Shown piece after piece: positions 40,182 to 49,442 of a DNA stretch of 49,442 nucleotides. The DNA lies in contig UQZO01000015.1 in NCBI GenBank assembly GCA_900545545.1, forward strand, positions 1-49,442, read 5' to 3'. Source of the stretch: an uncultured Subdoligranulum sp. GTDB lineage: Bacteria; Bacillota; Clostridia; Oscillospirales; Ruminococcaceae. A program made the translations under genes and the position numbers. The notes below the pieces were generated by a model that saw only the letters and a list, made by a program, of their open reading frames with translations, had not been told where the DNA came from and did not search any database. Numbering within the stretch: the stretch's first letter is position 1; each line of letters begins with the position of its first letter.

Positions 40182-41612
40182 TTATTCGCCGCCCTCGGAG
40201 GAAGCGGTCTCCTCCGGCGCGGGGGTGGGTTCTGCCGTGACGCCCGCCGCATCCAGGATGGCCTGGCTGTCGGCGATGATCTGGTTCAGGCTGTCCACCA
40301 GGGCCTGGGCCTCGTCCCGCTTGGTGATGAGGTCCTGGTTTTCGCTGTCGGCGTCCAGGGCGGCCTGGGCATCCTCCAGCGCCGTCTGGGCATCGGGCAG
40401 CTGGGCGTTGGCATCAGTCAGCGCCTGCTGGGCGTCCACGATCTTCTGCTGGGCGTCAAACTCCGCCTGGGCGGCGGCCGCCGCCTCGTCGCTGATGCCG
40501 CTTTCCAGCAGGGCGGGCTTCTCGGGCAGCGACTGCTCGGCGCCGTCGGCGCCGGTCAGCGTCAGGCCCTGGCCGTAGTAACCGCCCCAGATGGCGATAA
40601 AGCTCTTGCCGGGGCTGACCACCAGCGTCTGGCCGTCGGCATCGGTGAGCTGCAGCGGGCCGGTGGCATCCTCTTTGGTCCACTGGATCTGCTGCCAGGC
40701 GCCGCCGGTGAGGTAGAGGCCGGTGCCGCCGGTCATATCATAATCGCGGGTATAGCCGTCATCCTTGATGCCGCTGGAAGCATACAGCACAAACACGTTG
40801 GTGAAGGCCACCTGCTGGCCGTTGTCGGCATCGGTGGTGGGGGAACCGTCGGTGTTGGTCTTGACGTAGAGGCCGGTGTCGGCGGCGTAGGTCAGCTGTT
40901 CGCTGTCGCTGGGGGAGAAGGTGATGGTCAGCGACGTGGCGTTGCGGGCATCCTCAGCCACCGGTTCCCGCTCGCCAAAGACGAAGAGCGGGGTGTTGGC
41001 GCCGTCCAGCGAGGCGCCGTAGGTGTTCAGCCCGTTTTTGATCATCTCACCGGTGGTGTACCAGCAGTTTTCCTCCCGGTAACCGGCGTTCTGGCGGTCC
41101 TGGTCAAAGGCAAAGGCCGCCTTGCCGATGTGGTAGCCGTCCAGGTCCTGGTAGCTCAGGGTGTTGAGCAGGTTGGAGGCGTAGATGTTTTTGTCGATGT
41201 GCACCGGCATGGCGTTGAGGGGCAGGGCCAGCTGCAGCAGCAGGTCCCGGCCGGGGCCCACAGGGCCCACCTTGCTGATGGCGTCCGCATTGGAGAAAAT
41301 GGCCATCAGGCTGGCGGTGGTGCCTTCGGTGACACCCTCCACCAGTACATCCGCCGTGGACAGGCCCCATTGCGGGGCCGCGCCGTCCAGGGTGCGCAGC
41401 GTCACGGCCACGGGGCGGCGGTTGGTATAGTCGGCATCGGAAGCGCCGGTCAGCGGGTTGGGGACCGGTTCCGCCGGCGGGGTGGGTTCGGCGGTGGCGG
41501 AGGTTTCCGGGGTAGAAGATGAGATATCCACCTTTTCTTTGTTGCAGCCGCTCAGCAGCAGGGCAGCCAACAGGGCCACTGCCACGCCGCAAGCCTGAAT
41601 ACTACGTTTCAT
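40182..41612 (-). CDS. DUF3048 lipoprotein with C-terminal coiled coil
   Basis: 476 residues from ATG 41612. Signal peptide with lipobox LLSGC (YerB-like). DUF3048 spans about 40-340 (PLTGASDADYTNRRPVAVTLRT, QWGLSTADVLVEG, VGPVGPGRD). Unlike its neighbour it adds about 100 residues of alanine- and glutamine-rich coiled coil (…QQKIVDAQQALTDANAQ…) before an acidic tail. Exported and lipid-anchored; YerB-like proteins have no agreed function, though LytM or cell-envelope links are suggested. Confidence 0.88.
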   Translation of the reverse strand: MKRSIQACGVAVALLAALLLSGCNKEKVDISSSTPETSATAEPTPPAEPVPNPLTGASDADYTNRRPVAVTLRTLDGAAPQWGLSTADVLVEGVTEGTTASLMAIFSNADAISKVGPVGPGRDLLLQLALPLNAMPVHIDKNIYASNLLNTLSYQDLDGYHIGKAAFAFDQDRQNAGYREENCWYTTGEMIKNGLNTYGASLDGANTPLFVFGEREPVAEDARNATSLTITFSPSDSEQLTYAADTGLYVKTNTDGSPTTDADNGQQVAFTNVFVLYASSGIKDDGYTRDYDMTGGTGLYLTGGAWQQIQWTKEDATGPLQLTDADGQTLVVSPGKSFIAIWGGYYGQGLTLTGADGAEQSLPEKPALLESGISDEAAAAAQAEFDAQQKIVDAQQALTDANAQLPDAQTALEDAQAALDADSENQDLITKRDEAQALVDSLNQIIADSQAILDAAGVTAEPTPAPEETASSEGGE

Positions 41613-41634
41613 ACAGGGGTTCCTTTCCAAAGAA

Positions 41635-41667
41635 CCAGCGCAGTCCGCGCCGTGCGGGCTGCGCTGG
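41635..41667 (-). terminator. hairpin between the two DUF3048 genes
   Basis: CCAGCGCAG…CTGCGCTGG with a few inner pairs, followed on the minus strand by TTCTTTGG. It probably terminates the upstream DUF3048 gene. Confidence 0.55.
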
Positions 41668-41699
41668 TGTTCTCATGGGGATGGGATACCGGCGCTGAA

Positions 41700-43088
41700 T
41701 CAGCCCACCGCTTCAGGATCGTCCTGAACGGTGTCGGCGGTATCGGTATTTTCCTCGGTGGTGGTTTCGCTCTCACCGCTGCCGGTGGCGCTGTTGGTCA
41801 GGTCGTCGGTGCTCATGCCCAGGGTCTCGCCGGCCTCGGCGTCGTCCTCGACATAGTTGCTCTCATAGGTGCTGGTGGTGCCGCTGCTCAGGTTGACGGC
41901 ATCCAGCGTGGTAGCCTGGAAGTTCTCGGCGTAGTCCACGTCGGTGACGGCCACATAGCTCTTGCCGATGTTCACATCCAGCAGGGTATCGCTGCACTGG
42001 CCGTCCTCGGTGAGGTAGTACAGGCGCAGGGTCTCCAGCGGGGTGCCCTTCTGCCAGTAGATCTTCTCGCACTTGCCGCCGTAGCAGTAGTACCCGATGC
42101 CGCCCCAGGCGTACTCGGCATACTGCAGGTCCTTGGCCTCATGGCCGGGATAGGTGTGGATGTCGGTGTAGAGCACGATGACGTTGGGGAAGCTGAGCAC
42201 GGTGTCATCGGCGGCTTCGTCCACGGTATCGCGCCACTGGCCGTCGGAGTAGTTCTGCTGCATCTTGTAGGTGTTGGAGGCAGCGTCATAGATAAAGCGA
42301 GTCTTGTAGGACGGGCTGTGCTCGATCTCGATATACTCGCCATCACTGACCACGGGGCCGTACTTGTCGCTGTAGGCGCTGTCCACGCTGTTGGACAGGT
42401 CGCGGGCTTCGCCGGTGCGGTAGTCCACAAAGTTGAAGAAGGTGGAGTTGTAGGTGCGGTCCATATCCACGCTGTTGTCGTCGATGTACTTCTGGATGTT
42501 CTCAGAGTTGGTGTACATCGTGTGTTCCAGCGCCAGGTTGTCGTTGTTGTAGGAGGCACCGGCCCAGTTGACGCGGTTGTAGTCGCGGTAGCCGTTGGCG
42601 CCGTCGTTGTTGTTCAGGTTGCCGTAGCTGTAGTCGATGGCATACTGCTGCATGACGACGGACTGGCCCTCGTGGATATACAGCGCCTGCCAGGGCAGGA
42701 TGAGGCGGAAGAACTGGTCACGGCCGGAACGCACGGGGCCCACTTCGCCGATGTCCTGGTAGTCGGTGAACACCGGCATAAAGCGGGTGATGCCGCCTTC
42801 GACCTTGATCTCAAACAGAATGTCCGCCTTGGAGAGGCCGCGCTGGGGGCGGGCTGCCACGATGTTGTTGACCATCACGGCGGTGATGCGCTGGTTCTTG
42901 TAATCGTCGCCCTGGGGCTCACCGGTGAGCACGTTGGCCAGGTACGGTTCCTGGGACGGTTCCGGCGTAGCGGTGGCTTCCGGTGCGGTGGAGGAAGGGC
43001 TCATGGTGTCCCCTCCCTTTTTCTTGCAAGCCGCGAGCACAACGCACAGCGACAGAATAGCCATGACGAGCAGAAGCTTACGTTTCAT
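41700..43088 (-). CDS. DUF3048 lipoprotein
   Basis: 462 residues; signal peptide with lipobox VLAAC. DUF3048 is clear: NVLTGEPQGDDYKNQRITAVMVNN, QRGLSKADILFEI, VGPVRSGRDQF. An acidic, threonine-rich tail follows (SETTTEENTDTADT). Paralogue of the gene at 40182-41612 in the same orientation, with a terminator between, so they arose by duplication and are separately transcribed. Confidence 0.9.
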   Translation of the reverse strand: MKRKLLLVMAILSLCVVLAACKKKGGDTMSPSSTAPEATATPEPSQEPYLANVLTGEPQGDDYKNQRITAVMVNNIVAARPQRGLSKADILFEIKVEGGITRFMPVFTDYQDIGEVGPVRSGRDQFFRLILPWQALYIHEGQSVVMQQYAIDYSYGNLNNNDGANGYRDYNRVNWAGASYNNDNLALEHTMYTNSENIQKYIDDNSVDMDRTYNSTFFNFVDYRTGEARDLSNSVDSAYSDKYGPVVSDGEYIEIEHSPSYKTRFIYDAASNTYKMQQNYSDGQWRDTVDEAADDTVLSFPNVIVLYTDIHTYPGHEAKDLQYAEYAWGGIGYYCYGGKCEKIYWQKGTPLETLRLYYLTEDGQCSDTLLDVNIGKSYVAVTDVDYAENFQATTLDAVNLSSGTTSTYESNYVEDDAEAGETLGMSTDDLTNSATGSGESETTTEENTDTADTVQDDPEAVG

Positions 43089-43233
43089 TCACAGTTCCTC
43101 TTTTCTCATAAAAATCCGTCCGGGCGGCGTGGCGCACACAGACTTTTGCCGACGATAAGTTAGCTCTATTGTAGCCGCTTTGTAACCATTTGTAAAGCAG
43201 GGCGGCACAATTTTACAATTCATAAAGGTTGGC

Positions 43234-43728
43234 TCAAGCTTCGCCGCCCCGGGTCTGGAGCCAGTATTCCCCCATGCTGGCCCCCGGCTTGCCGGTGCAT
43301 TCGTCGCAAAGATACTCCCCGAGGCCCGCTGCGGCAGGGTCCCAGCTAAGGGCTTCGGCCTCGGTTTCAAACTCCACCTCGGCGTACCAGAAGGCCGTGG
43401 GCAGGCCGGAGTCCACACAGTTGACCTCCAGCGTCAGCCCGCCGGGCAGCCGGTAGCCCCGGCGCTCCTTATGGATCAGCGGCTTGCCGATGAGATGTTC
43501 CAGTCTGGCAAACAGGTCGGCGTCGATCTCGGTCTCGATCTCCTCCCGGCTCAAAGTGCCCGCCCCCTTGAAGCAGAGCACCAGCGCCGTGGGGCCGCCC
43601 TGCAGGGCTTCCCGCCGGATGCGCACGGTGGGCCGCACGCTGATGTAGCCCTGGTCCATCTGATAATCCTCGGTCATGGGCAGCCCCGCGGGCCAGCCGG
43701 TGACCATCCATTTGCGTTCGATTTCCAT
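43234..43728 (-). CDS. CYTH-domain protein
   Basis: 164 residues with the N-terminal EIERKW motif and alternating charged strands (VRIRRE, ALVLCFKG, EIETEID, HKERRGYR, TLEVNCVD, AEVEFETEAEA) that line the CYTH triphosphate tunnel. Family members are inorganic triphosphatases or bind triphosphorylated compounds with metal. The C-terminus is short and contains a single CDEC pair. Divergent from glnN. Confidence 0.9.
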   Translation of the reverse strand: MEIERKWMVTGWPAGLPMTEDYQMDQGYISVRPTVRIRREALQGGPTALVLCFKGAGTLSREEIETEIDADLFARLEHLIGKPLIHKERRGYRLPGGLTLEVNCVDSGLPTAFWYAEVEFETEAEALSWDPAAAGLGEYLCDECTGKPGASMGEYWLQTRGGEA

Positions 43729-43864
43729 AGTATAACCTCTTGGTGCCGTCGCACTTCGTCGTTTTGGGGTGTTCTATCAGTATACCATACTCACGCCGCC
43801 GGGGCGATGGACAATTTTGCCAGTTTTTCCCTGTGATTTATGGGGGATTTGAGCAGTTCGCCAG

Positions 43865-43893
43865 TTGCATTTTTCCATCACAGCCCGTATAAT
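43865..43893 (+). promoter_or_regulatory. promoter of glnN
   Basis: TTGCAT (43865-43870), 17-base spacer, TATAAT (43888-43893). Transcription would start near 43900, just before the leader terminator. Confidence 0.8.
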
Positions 43894-43910
43894 GGGAACA
43901 TAACAGCAAG

Positions 43911-43942
43911 GGCGCTGCGAATGTGTTTTCGCAGCGCCTTTT
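43911..43942 (+). terminator. intrinsic terminator in the glnN leader
   Basis: GGCGCTGCGAA pairs exactly with TTCGCAGCGCC around a 6-base loop (TGTGTT), followed by TTTT. It lies between the promoter and the ribosome binding site (AAGGAG, 43964-43969), so it can only be regulatory. The ANTAR regulator encoded at 47601 is a natural antiterminator candidate. Confidence 0.75.
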
Positions 43943-43978
43943 CCTGTAAATAGAGTTTGATGTAAGGAGTAAGTAGTT

Positions 43979-46069
<2,091 letters not shown>

Positions 46070-46118
46070 GGGACCCCGATAACAACGCCATTCTCCTTTT
46101 CCTATTTCTTACACCACT

Positions 46119-46191
46119 CGAAAGGCCCGCCCGCAAAAGGCGCGAGTTCTTCCCATACCGGGAAGCGCTGCGCTGACAGGTGGGCCTTTCG
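46119..46191 (+). promoter_or_regulatory. structured leader between glnN and glnA
   Basis: CGAAAGGCCCGCC (46119-46131) pairs with GGTGGGCCTTTCG (46179-46191, one G·U) and encloses a hairpin CTTCCC-ATACC-GGGAAG (46149-46165). No T-run follows, so it is not a simple terminator. It may be part of a regulated leader of glnA or an RNA-processing site. Confidence 0.5.
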
Positions 46192-46253
46192 GGTATCTGC
46201 GGCCCGGCCGCCCTGGCGCCCAAACGCAAAATGATCCGTTCCCGGAGGCTTTT

Positions 46254-47564
46254 ATGAAACGTACCGCACAGGATATTCTGAATTTTGTCGAGGACAACGA
46301 CGTCAAGTTCGTCAAGCTGACCTTCTGTGATATCTTCGGCAACCAGAAAAATATTTCGCTGTTTGCCAGCGAGCTGCCGCGCGCCTTTGCGCAGGGCATC
46401 AGCTTTGACGGTTCCTCCATCGCCGGGTTCATGAACGTGGAGGAAAGCGATCTGATCCTCTGGCCCGACCCCGACACCGCCACCGTGCTGCCCTGGCGCC
46501 CCACCGAGGGCCGCGTCATCCGCATGTACTGCGACATTACCTTGCCCAACGGCAAGCCCTTTGAGGGCAACTGCCGGGGGTATCTGCAATCGGTGGTGGG
46601 CCGCGCCAAGGCGCTGGGCCTTGCCTGCAACGTGGGCTGCGAATGTGAGTTTTATCTCTTCGAGACCGATGAGAGCGGCAACCCCACCCGTATCCCGCTG
46701 GACCACGGCGGCTATTTCGACATTCCGCCGCTGGACAAGGGCGAGAACATCCGCCGCGAGATCTGCTTTGCCATCGAGGAGATGGGCCTGCACCCCGAGC
46801 ACAGCCACCACGAAAGCGGCCCGGGCCAGAACGAGGTCTGCTTTTTGTACACCGGCGCGCTGAAATCCGCCGACAACCTCAACACCTTCAAGAGCACCGT
46901 CAAGGCCATTGCGGCGCGCAACGGCCTGTTTGCCAGCTTTATGCCCAAGCCCCTGGCCGACCAGCCGGGCAGCGGCCTGCATGTGAATATCTCGCTGCTG
47001 CGGGACGGCAAGAACCTGTTTGAGGGGGACCTTGCCCCCGACAGCGAAGCCGGGCATTTTGTGGCGGGTATTCTGGCCCACGCCCGGGAGCTGACGGCCT
47101 TCTGCAACCCGGTGCCCAACTCCTACGCCCGCCTGGGCGCCAACGAGGCCCCGCTGTACGTGAGCTGGAGCCGCCAGAACCGCAGCCAGCTGGTGCGGCT
47201 GCCCAGCGCCAGCGGTGAGCTGTGCCGCGTGGAGCTGCGCGGCCCCGACCCGGCCGGCAACCCCTACCTGGTCATCGGGCTGATCCTGGCCGCAGGCCTG
47301 GACGGCATTGAGCGCAAGCTGCCGCTGCCCGAGGCCGTGAACCGCAACCTGTTCCACCCCAGCGCCGCCGCGCGCCTGGAGAGCCTGCCCCGCACGCTGC
47401 GGGAGGCCATCACCGTGGCCGGGCAGAGCGAGTTCATCAGCGCGGAGCTGCCCATTGCGCTGCAAAACAAATATTTTGAATACCAGACCCGTCTGTGCCA
47501 CGACTACGAGGCCGCCACCGATGTGGACGCCTGGGAGCGTGCCAACGGGTTCCTGATCATCTGA
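46254..47564 (+). CDS. glnA: glutamine synthetase type I
   Basis: 436 residues, the GSI-alpha size. Motifs: FDGSSIAGFMNVEESDL near 57, GCECEFYLF (metal Glu), HHESGPGQNEV, PGSGLHVNISL, and NEAPLYVSWSRQNRSQLVRLP. CGGAGG lies 8 bases upstream. Having both GSIII and GSI next to an ANTAR regulator suggests separate control of two ammonia-assimilating enzymes. Confidence 0.94.
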   Translation: MKRTAQDILNFVEDNDVKFVKLTFCDIFGNQKNISLFASELPRAFAQGISFDGSSIAGFMNVEESDLILWPDPDTATVLPWRPTEGRVIRMYCDITLPNGKPFEGNCRGYLQSVVGRAKALGLACNVGCECEFYLFETDESGNPTRIPLDHGGYFDIPPLDKGENIRREICFAIEEMGLHPEHSHHESGPGQNEVCFLYTGALKSADNLNTFKSTVKAIAARNGLFASFMPKPLADQPGSGLHVNISLLRDGKNLFEGDLAPDSEAGHFVAGILAHARELTAFCNPVPNSYARLGANEAPLYVSWSRQNRSQLVRLPSASGELCRVELRGPDPAGNPYLVIGLILAAGLDGIERKLPLPEAVNRNLFHPSAAARLESLPRTLREAITVAGQSEFISAELPIALQNKYFEYQTRLCHDYEAATDVDAWERANGFLII

Positions 47565-47600
47565 ACCGCGCATCACTACGCATGAGAGGAGGGGCGGCCT

Positions 47601-48173
47601 GTGGCCAAAGCGCTGATCGTATCGGCGGGTAGCAACGCCAACGAGTATCTGGCCCGGCATATTGCCGAGCTGGGCTACACCCGCCCTGTCATTGTGCCCA
47701 GCGGCGGCGAGGCCCGCCGCCAGATGGACGGCAAGGACTTTGAGGTCATCGTCATCAACACCCCGCTGCCCGATGAATTCGGCCACGAGCTGGGCACCGA
47801 CGCTGTACAGAAGACCGACGCCGGGGTCATTCTGCTGACCAAGACCGGCACGGCGGAACAGATCGCCGACAAATTGCAGGATTACGGTGTGCTGGTGCTG
47901 GGCAAGCCCTTCACGGCGCCCCAGTTCCGGCAGGCGGTGCAGATTGCCGCCAGCAACTACAAGCGGCTGGCCCTGCTGCGGGCAGAAAACCAGAAACTGC
48001 TGGACAAGATCGCCCAGCTGCGGCTGGTAGACCGCGCCAAGTGTTACCTGATCGAGAAAAAGGGCTATACCGAGATGGAAGCCCACCGCCTGATCGAAAA
48101 GAATGCCATGGATACCCGTCGCAGCCGCGGAGAGGTGGCCCAGGAGATTCTGGAAGCGGCGGAAGAGGAATAA
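47601..48173 (+). CDS. ANTAR-domain RNA-binding antiterminator with pseudo-receiver
   Basis: 190 residues from GTG 47601 (AGGAGG 8 bases upstream). The N-terminal 120 residues have a receiver-like fold, but the expected phospho-acceptor position is Asn53 (VIVINTPLP), so it may not be phosphorylated. A coiled-coil linker (RAENQKLLDKIAQ) leads to the ANTAR domain (LVDRAKCYLIEKKGYTEMEAHRLIEK…). ANTAR proteins bind paired hairpins and prevent termination, often for nitrogen genes. It is placed with glnN and glnA. Confidence 0.9.
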   Translation: MAKALIVSAGSNANEYLARHIAELGYTRPVIVPSGGEARRQMDGKDFEVIVINTPLPDEFGHELGTDAVQKTDAGVILLTKTGTAEQIADKLQDYGVLVLGKPFTAPQFRQAVQIAASNYKRLALLRAENQKLLDKIAQLRLVDRAKCYLIEKKGYTEMEAHRLIEKNAMDTRRSRGEVAQEILEAAEEE

Positions 48174-48190
48174 TACCCCCAGGGATACAA

Positions 48191-48234
48191 AGCCCCCTGC
48201 AGCGCCTGTAAAGGCCTGCAGGGGGCTTTTGGTT
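48191..48234 (+). terminator. terminator after the ANTAR gene
   Basis: AGCCCCCTGCAG pairs with CTGCAGGGGGCT, followed by TTTGGTTTT. It closes the nitrogen gene cluster. Confidence 0.9.
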
Positions 48235-48256
48235 TTGGGGAAAAGCGCAATGCAAA

Positions 48257-48280
48257 AGCCGCCCCCTTTCGGGAGCGGCT
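48257..48280 (-). terminator. probable terminator of the surface-protein gene
   Basis: In the minus sense AGCCGCTCC-CGAAA-GGGGGCGGCT is followed by TTTTGC. Between it and the gene (48281-48425) there are two more small hairpins (GAAAGCGG/CCGCTTTC near 48338, CAGGCAAG/CTTGCCTG-like near 48382) and no gene. Confidence 0.6.
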
Positions 48281-48425
48281 CTTTGCTACGCAAGGCAGGC
48301 AGCATGCCCGCACATGCAGTTGTTTTCGAAAGCGGAGGTCAAGCCGCTTTCATTGTTCATGTGCCACCGCTTATAAGCAGCCAGGCAAGTTTGCCTGCTC
48401 ATGGGGGAGACCAAACGTCAGACGT

Positions 48426-49442
48426 TTAGTTCAGCTTCTTGCGGATAGCGAACAGGTAAGCACCAGCACCAGCCAGAGCTGCAACCATCATCACGCCGAA
48501 GACCACGGGAGTCTCAGCGGTCAGACCGGTCTGAGGCATAACCTTCGCGGTGTTGTCCGCGGGGGTCTCAGCCTTGACGACCTGGTTGTTGTTGGACTTG
48601 TTGTCGTTGGAAGAAACGGTAGTGGTGTTGTCAGAGCTGGAGGAAGAATCCTCGCTGTCGTCCTTAATCTTGTGGACAGGAACGTCGAGCTTAGCGCCTT
48701 CCTTGGCCATGAAGTCACCGGCAACGTCCATCTCATAGCCTTCCGGCAGGTAGCCCAGGTCGGCCAGGACCTTGTAGTTGTTGACGCCTTCGGTCACGAA
48801 GTAGTCACCACCAGCAACGAAGGTATCACCGTCCATGAAACGGATGTTCATGATGATCTGAGCGGGCAGCTTGGTCACGGGAACATCCAGAGAGGTGCCC
48901 TCAGCAACCATGAAGTCGCCAGCGACATCCATCTTGTAGCCCTCGGGGACGTACTGGGTCAGAACCTTGTAGTTCTGAACGCCTTCCGGCAGGAAGTAGT
49001 CACCGCCGGCAACAAACTCATCGGTGGTGCTGTCGATGAAGCGGATGTTCATGATGACAGCGTTCTCGATCTTGGAAACGGGAACTTCCAGCTTGGCGCC
49101 CTCAGCGGCCATAAAGTCGCCGGAGACATCCATGCTGTAGCCAGCGGGAACGTACTTGCCCAGCACATTGTAGTTCTGGACACCAGCGGGGACGAAGTAG
49201 TCGCCACCGGCAACAACCTCATCGCCATCCTTGAACTGGATGTTCATGATGACCTCGTTGGTGATCTTCTTGATAGCAACAGTCAGCTTGGCACCTTCAG
49301 TAGCCATAAAATCGCCGGAAACTTCGAGCACGTAGCCCTCGGGCACATAATCCTTCAGCACAGAATAGTTCTGAACGCCAGCGGGGACGAAGTAATCGCC
49401 ACCGGCAACAACTTCATCGCCATCCTTGAACTGGATGTTCAT
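48426..49442 (-). CDS. LPxTG-like cell-wall-anchored repeat protein (cut by window edge)
   Basis: 338 residues visible; the true start lies beyond the window, since the first visible Met is an internal repeat residue. Four tandem repeats of about 65 residues (starts 1, 66, 131, 198) share MNI(Q/R)F…VAGGDYF…EGV.NY.VL…GY..(D/E)V.GDFM..EG..L.V. A Ser/Asn-rich linker (SSSSSDNTTTVSSNDNKSNN) spans the wall, followed by the sorting signal MPQTG, a hydrophobic helix (VFGVMMVAALAGAGAYLFA) and the basic tail IRKKLN. Sortase would join it to peptidoglycan. Adjacent repeats are nearly identical in DNA, a sign of recent expansion. Confidence 0.9.
   Translation of the reverse strand: MNIQFKDGDEVVAGGDYFVPAGVQNYSVLKDYVPEGYVLEVSGDFMATEGAKLTVAIKKITNEVIMNIQFKDGDEVVAGGDYFVPAGVQNYNVLGKYVPAGYSMDVSGDFMAAEGAKLEVPVSKIENAVIMNIRFIDSTTDEFVAGGDYFLPEGVQNYKVLTQYVPEGYKMDVAGDFMVAEGTSLDVPVTKLPAQIIMNIRFMDGDTFVAGGDYFVTEGVNNYKVLADLGYLPEGYEMDVAGDFMAKEGAKLDVPVHKIKDDSEDSSSSSDNTTTVSSNDNKSNNNQVVKAETPADNTAKVMPQTGLTAETPVVFGVMMVAALAGAGAYLFAIRKKLN

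Noticed and set aside
41635..41667. Hairpin with loop GCACGGC as a fourth copy of the structured repeat
   Set aside because: Only seven loop bases match; the GCCTGA half, the G-run and the later helices are missing.
46070..46253. T-box or glutamine riboswitch upstream of glnA
   Set aside because: No T-box antiterminator sequence, specifier region or known glutamine aptamer consensus is visible.

Overview
The window looks like a chromosome segment of a GC-rich gut Firmicute of the Oscillospiraceae/Ruminococcaceae type (Gemmiger, Subdoligranulum or Faecalibacterium-like). The basis is the mix of a SpoIIE-type protein, an AbrB-like regulator with a zinc ribbon, tandem DUF3048 lipoproteins, glutamine synthetase III next to glutamine synthetase I and an ANTAR regulator, and an LPxTG-like repeat protein. 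Genus is an inference; no rRNA is present.

Layout. (1) 1-2201: the right part of an IS21-family element (istA, istB, a small third ORF), which has cut a minus-strand gene at about 2202. (2) 2435-13127: a 10.6 kb accessory island in the initiator tRNA gene. A 45-bp perfect direct repeat (the tRNA 3' half) lies at 2435-2479, and the intact tRNA-fMet is at 13083-13158. Next to the left repeat is a complete retron: promoter, msr-msd-like RNA closed by a 13-bp inverted repeat, reverse transcriptase fused to a TOPRIM-like domain, and a 71-aa downstream gene. The rest holds gene and IS debris, a small-gene cluster, two lipoproteins, a YezG-type immunity gene, an ankyrin protein and an IS3 remnant. 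No integrase was found. (3) 13239-22625: core genes, mostly on the minus strand: a heterodimeric ABC exporter, a DMT transporter, a lipoprotein, KDG kinase, and KtrAB potassium uptake with a structured leader. (4) 22862-31825: plus-strand genes for a surface-polymer set (MBOAT acyltransferase, SGNH-like partner, surface-carbohydrate protein, flippase), a GNAT acetyltransferase, HflX and GltX. (5) 32003-43728: an EF-G-like GTPase, SpoIIE, a cell-wall amidase, regulators, a histidine phosphatase, two DUF3048 lipoproteins and a CYTH protein. (6) 43979-48173: nitrogen assimilation (GlnN, GlnA, ANTAR regulator), with an intrinsic terminator in the glnN leader. (7) 48426-end: the C-terminal part of a cell-wall-anchored repeat protein.

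The most unusual signals are the retron in the tRNA-fMet island; a repeated, covarying structured element (two full copies near 18.6 and 24.4 kb, a partial one near 34.3 kb); a 177-bp nested palindrome that exactly fills the gap between gltX and the EF-G gene and supplies both stop codons; and leader structures with terminators upstream of ktrB and glnN.
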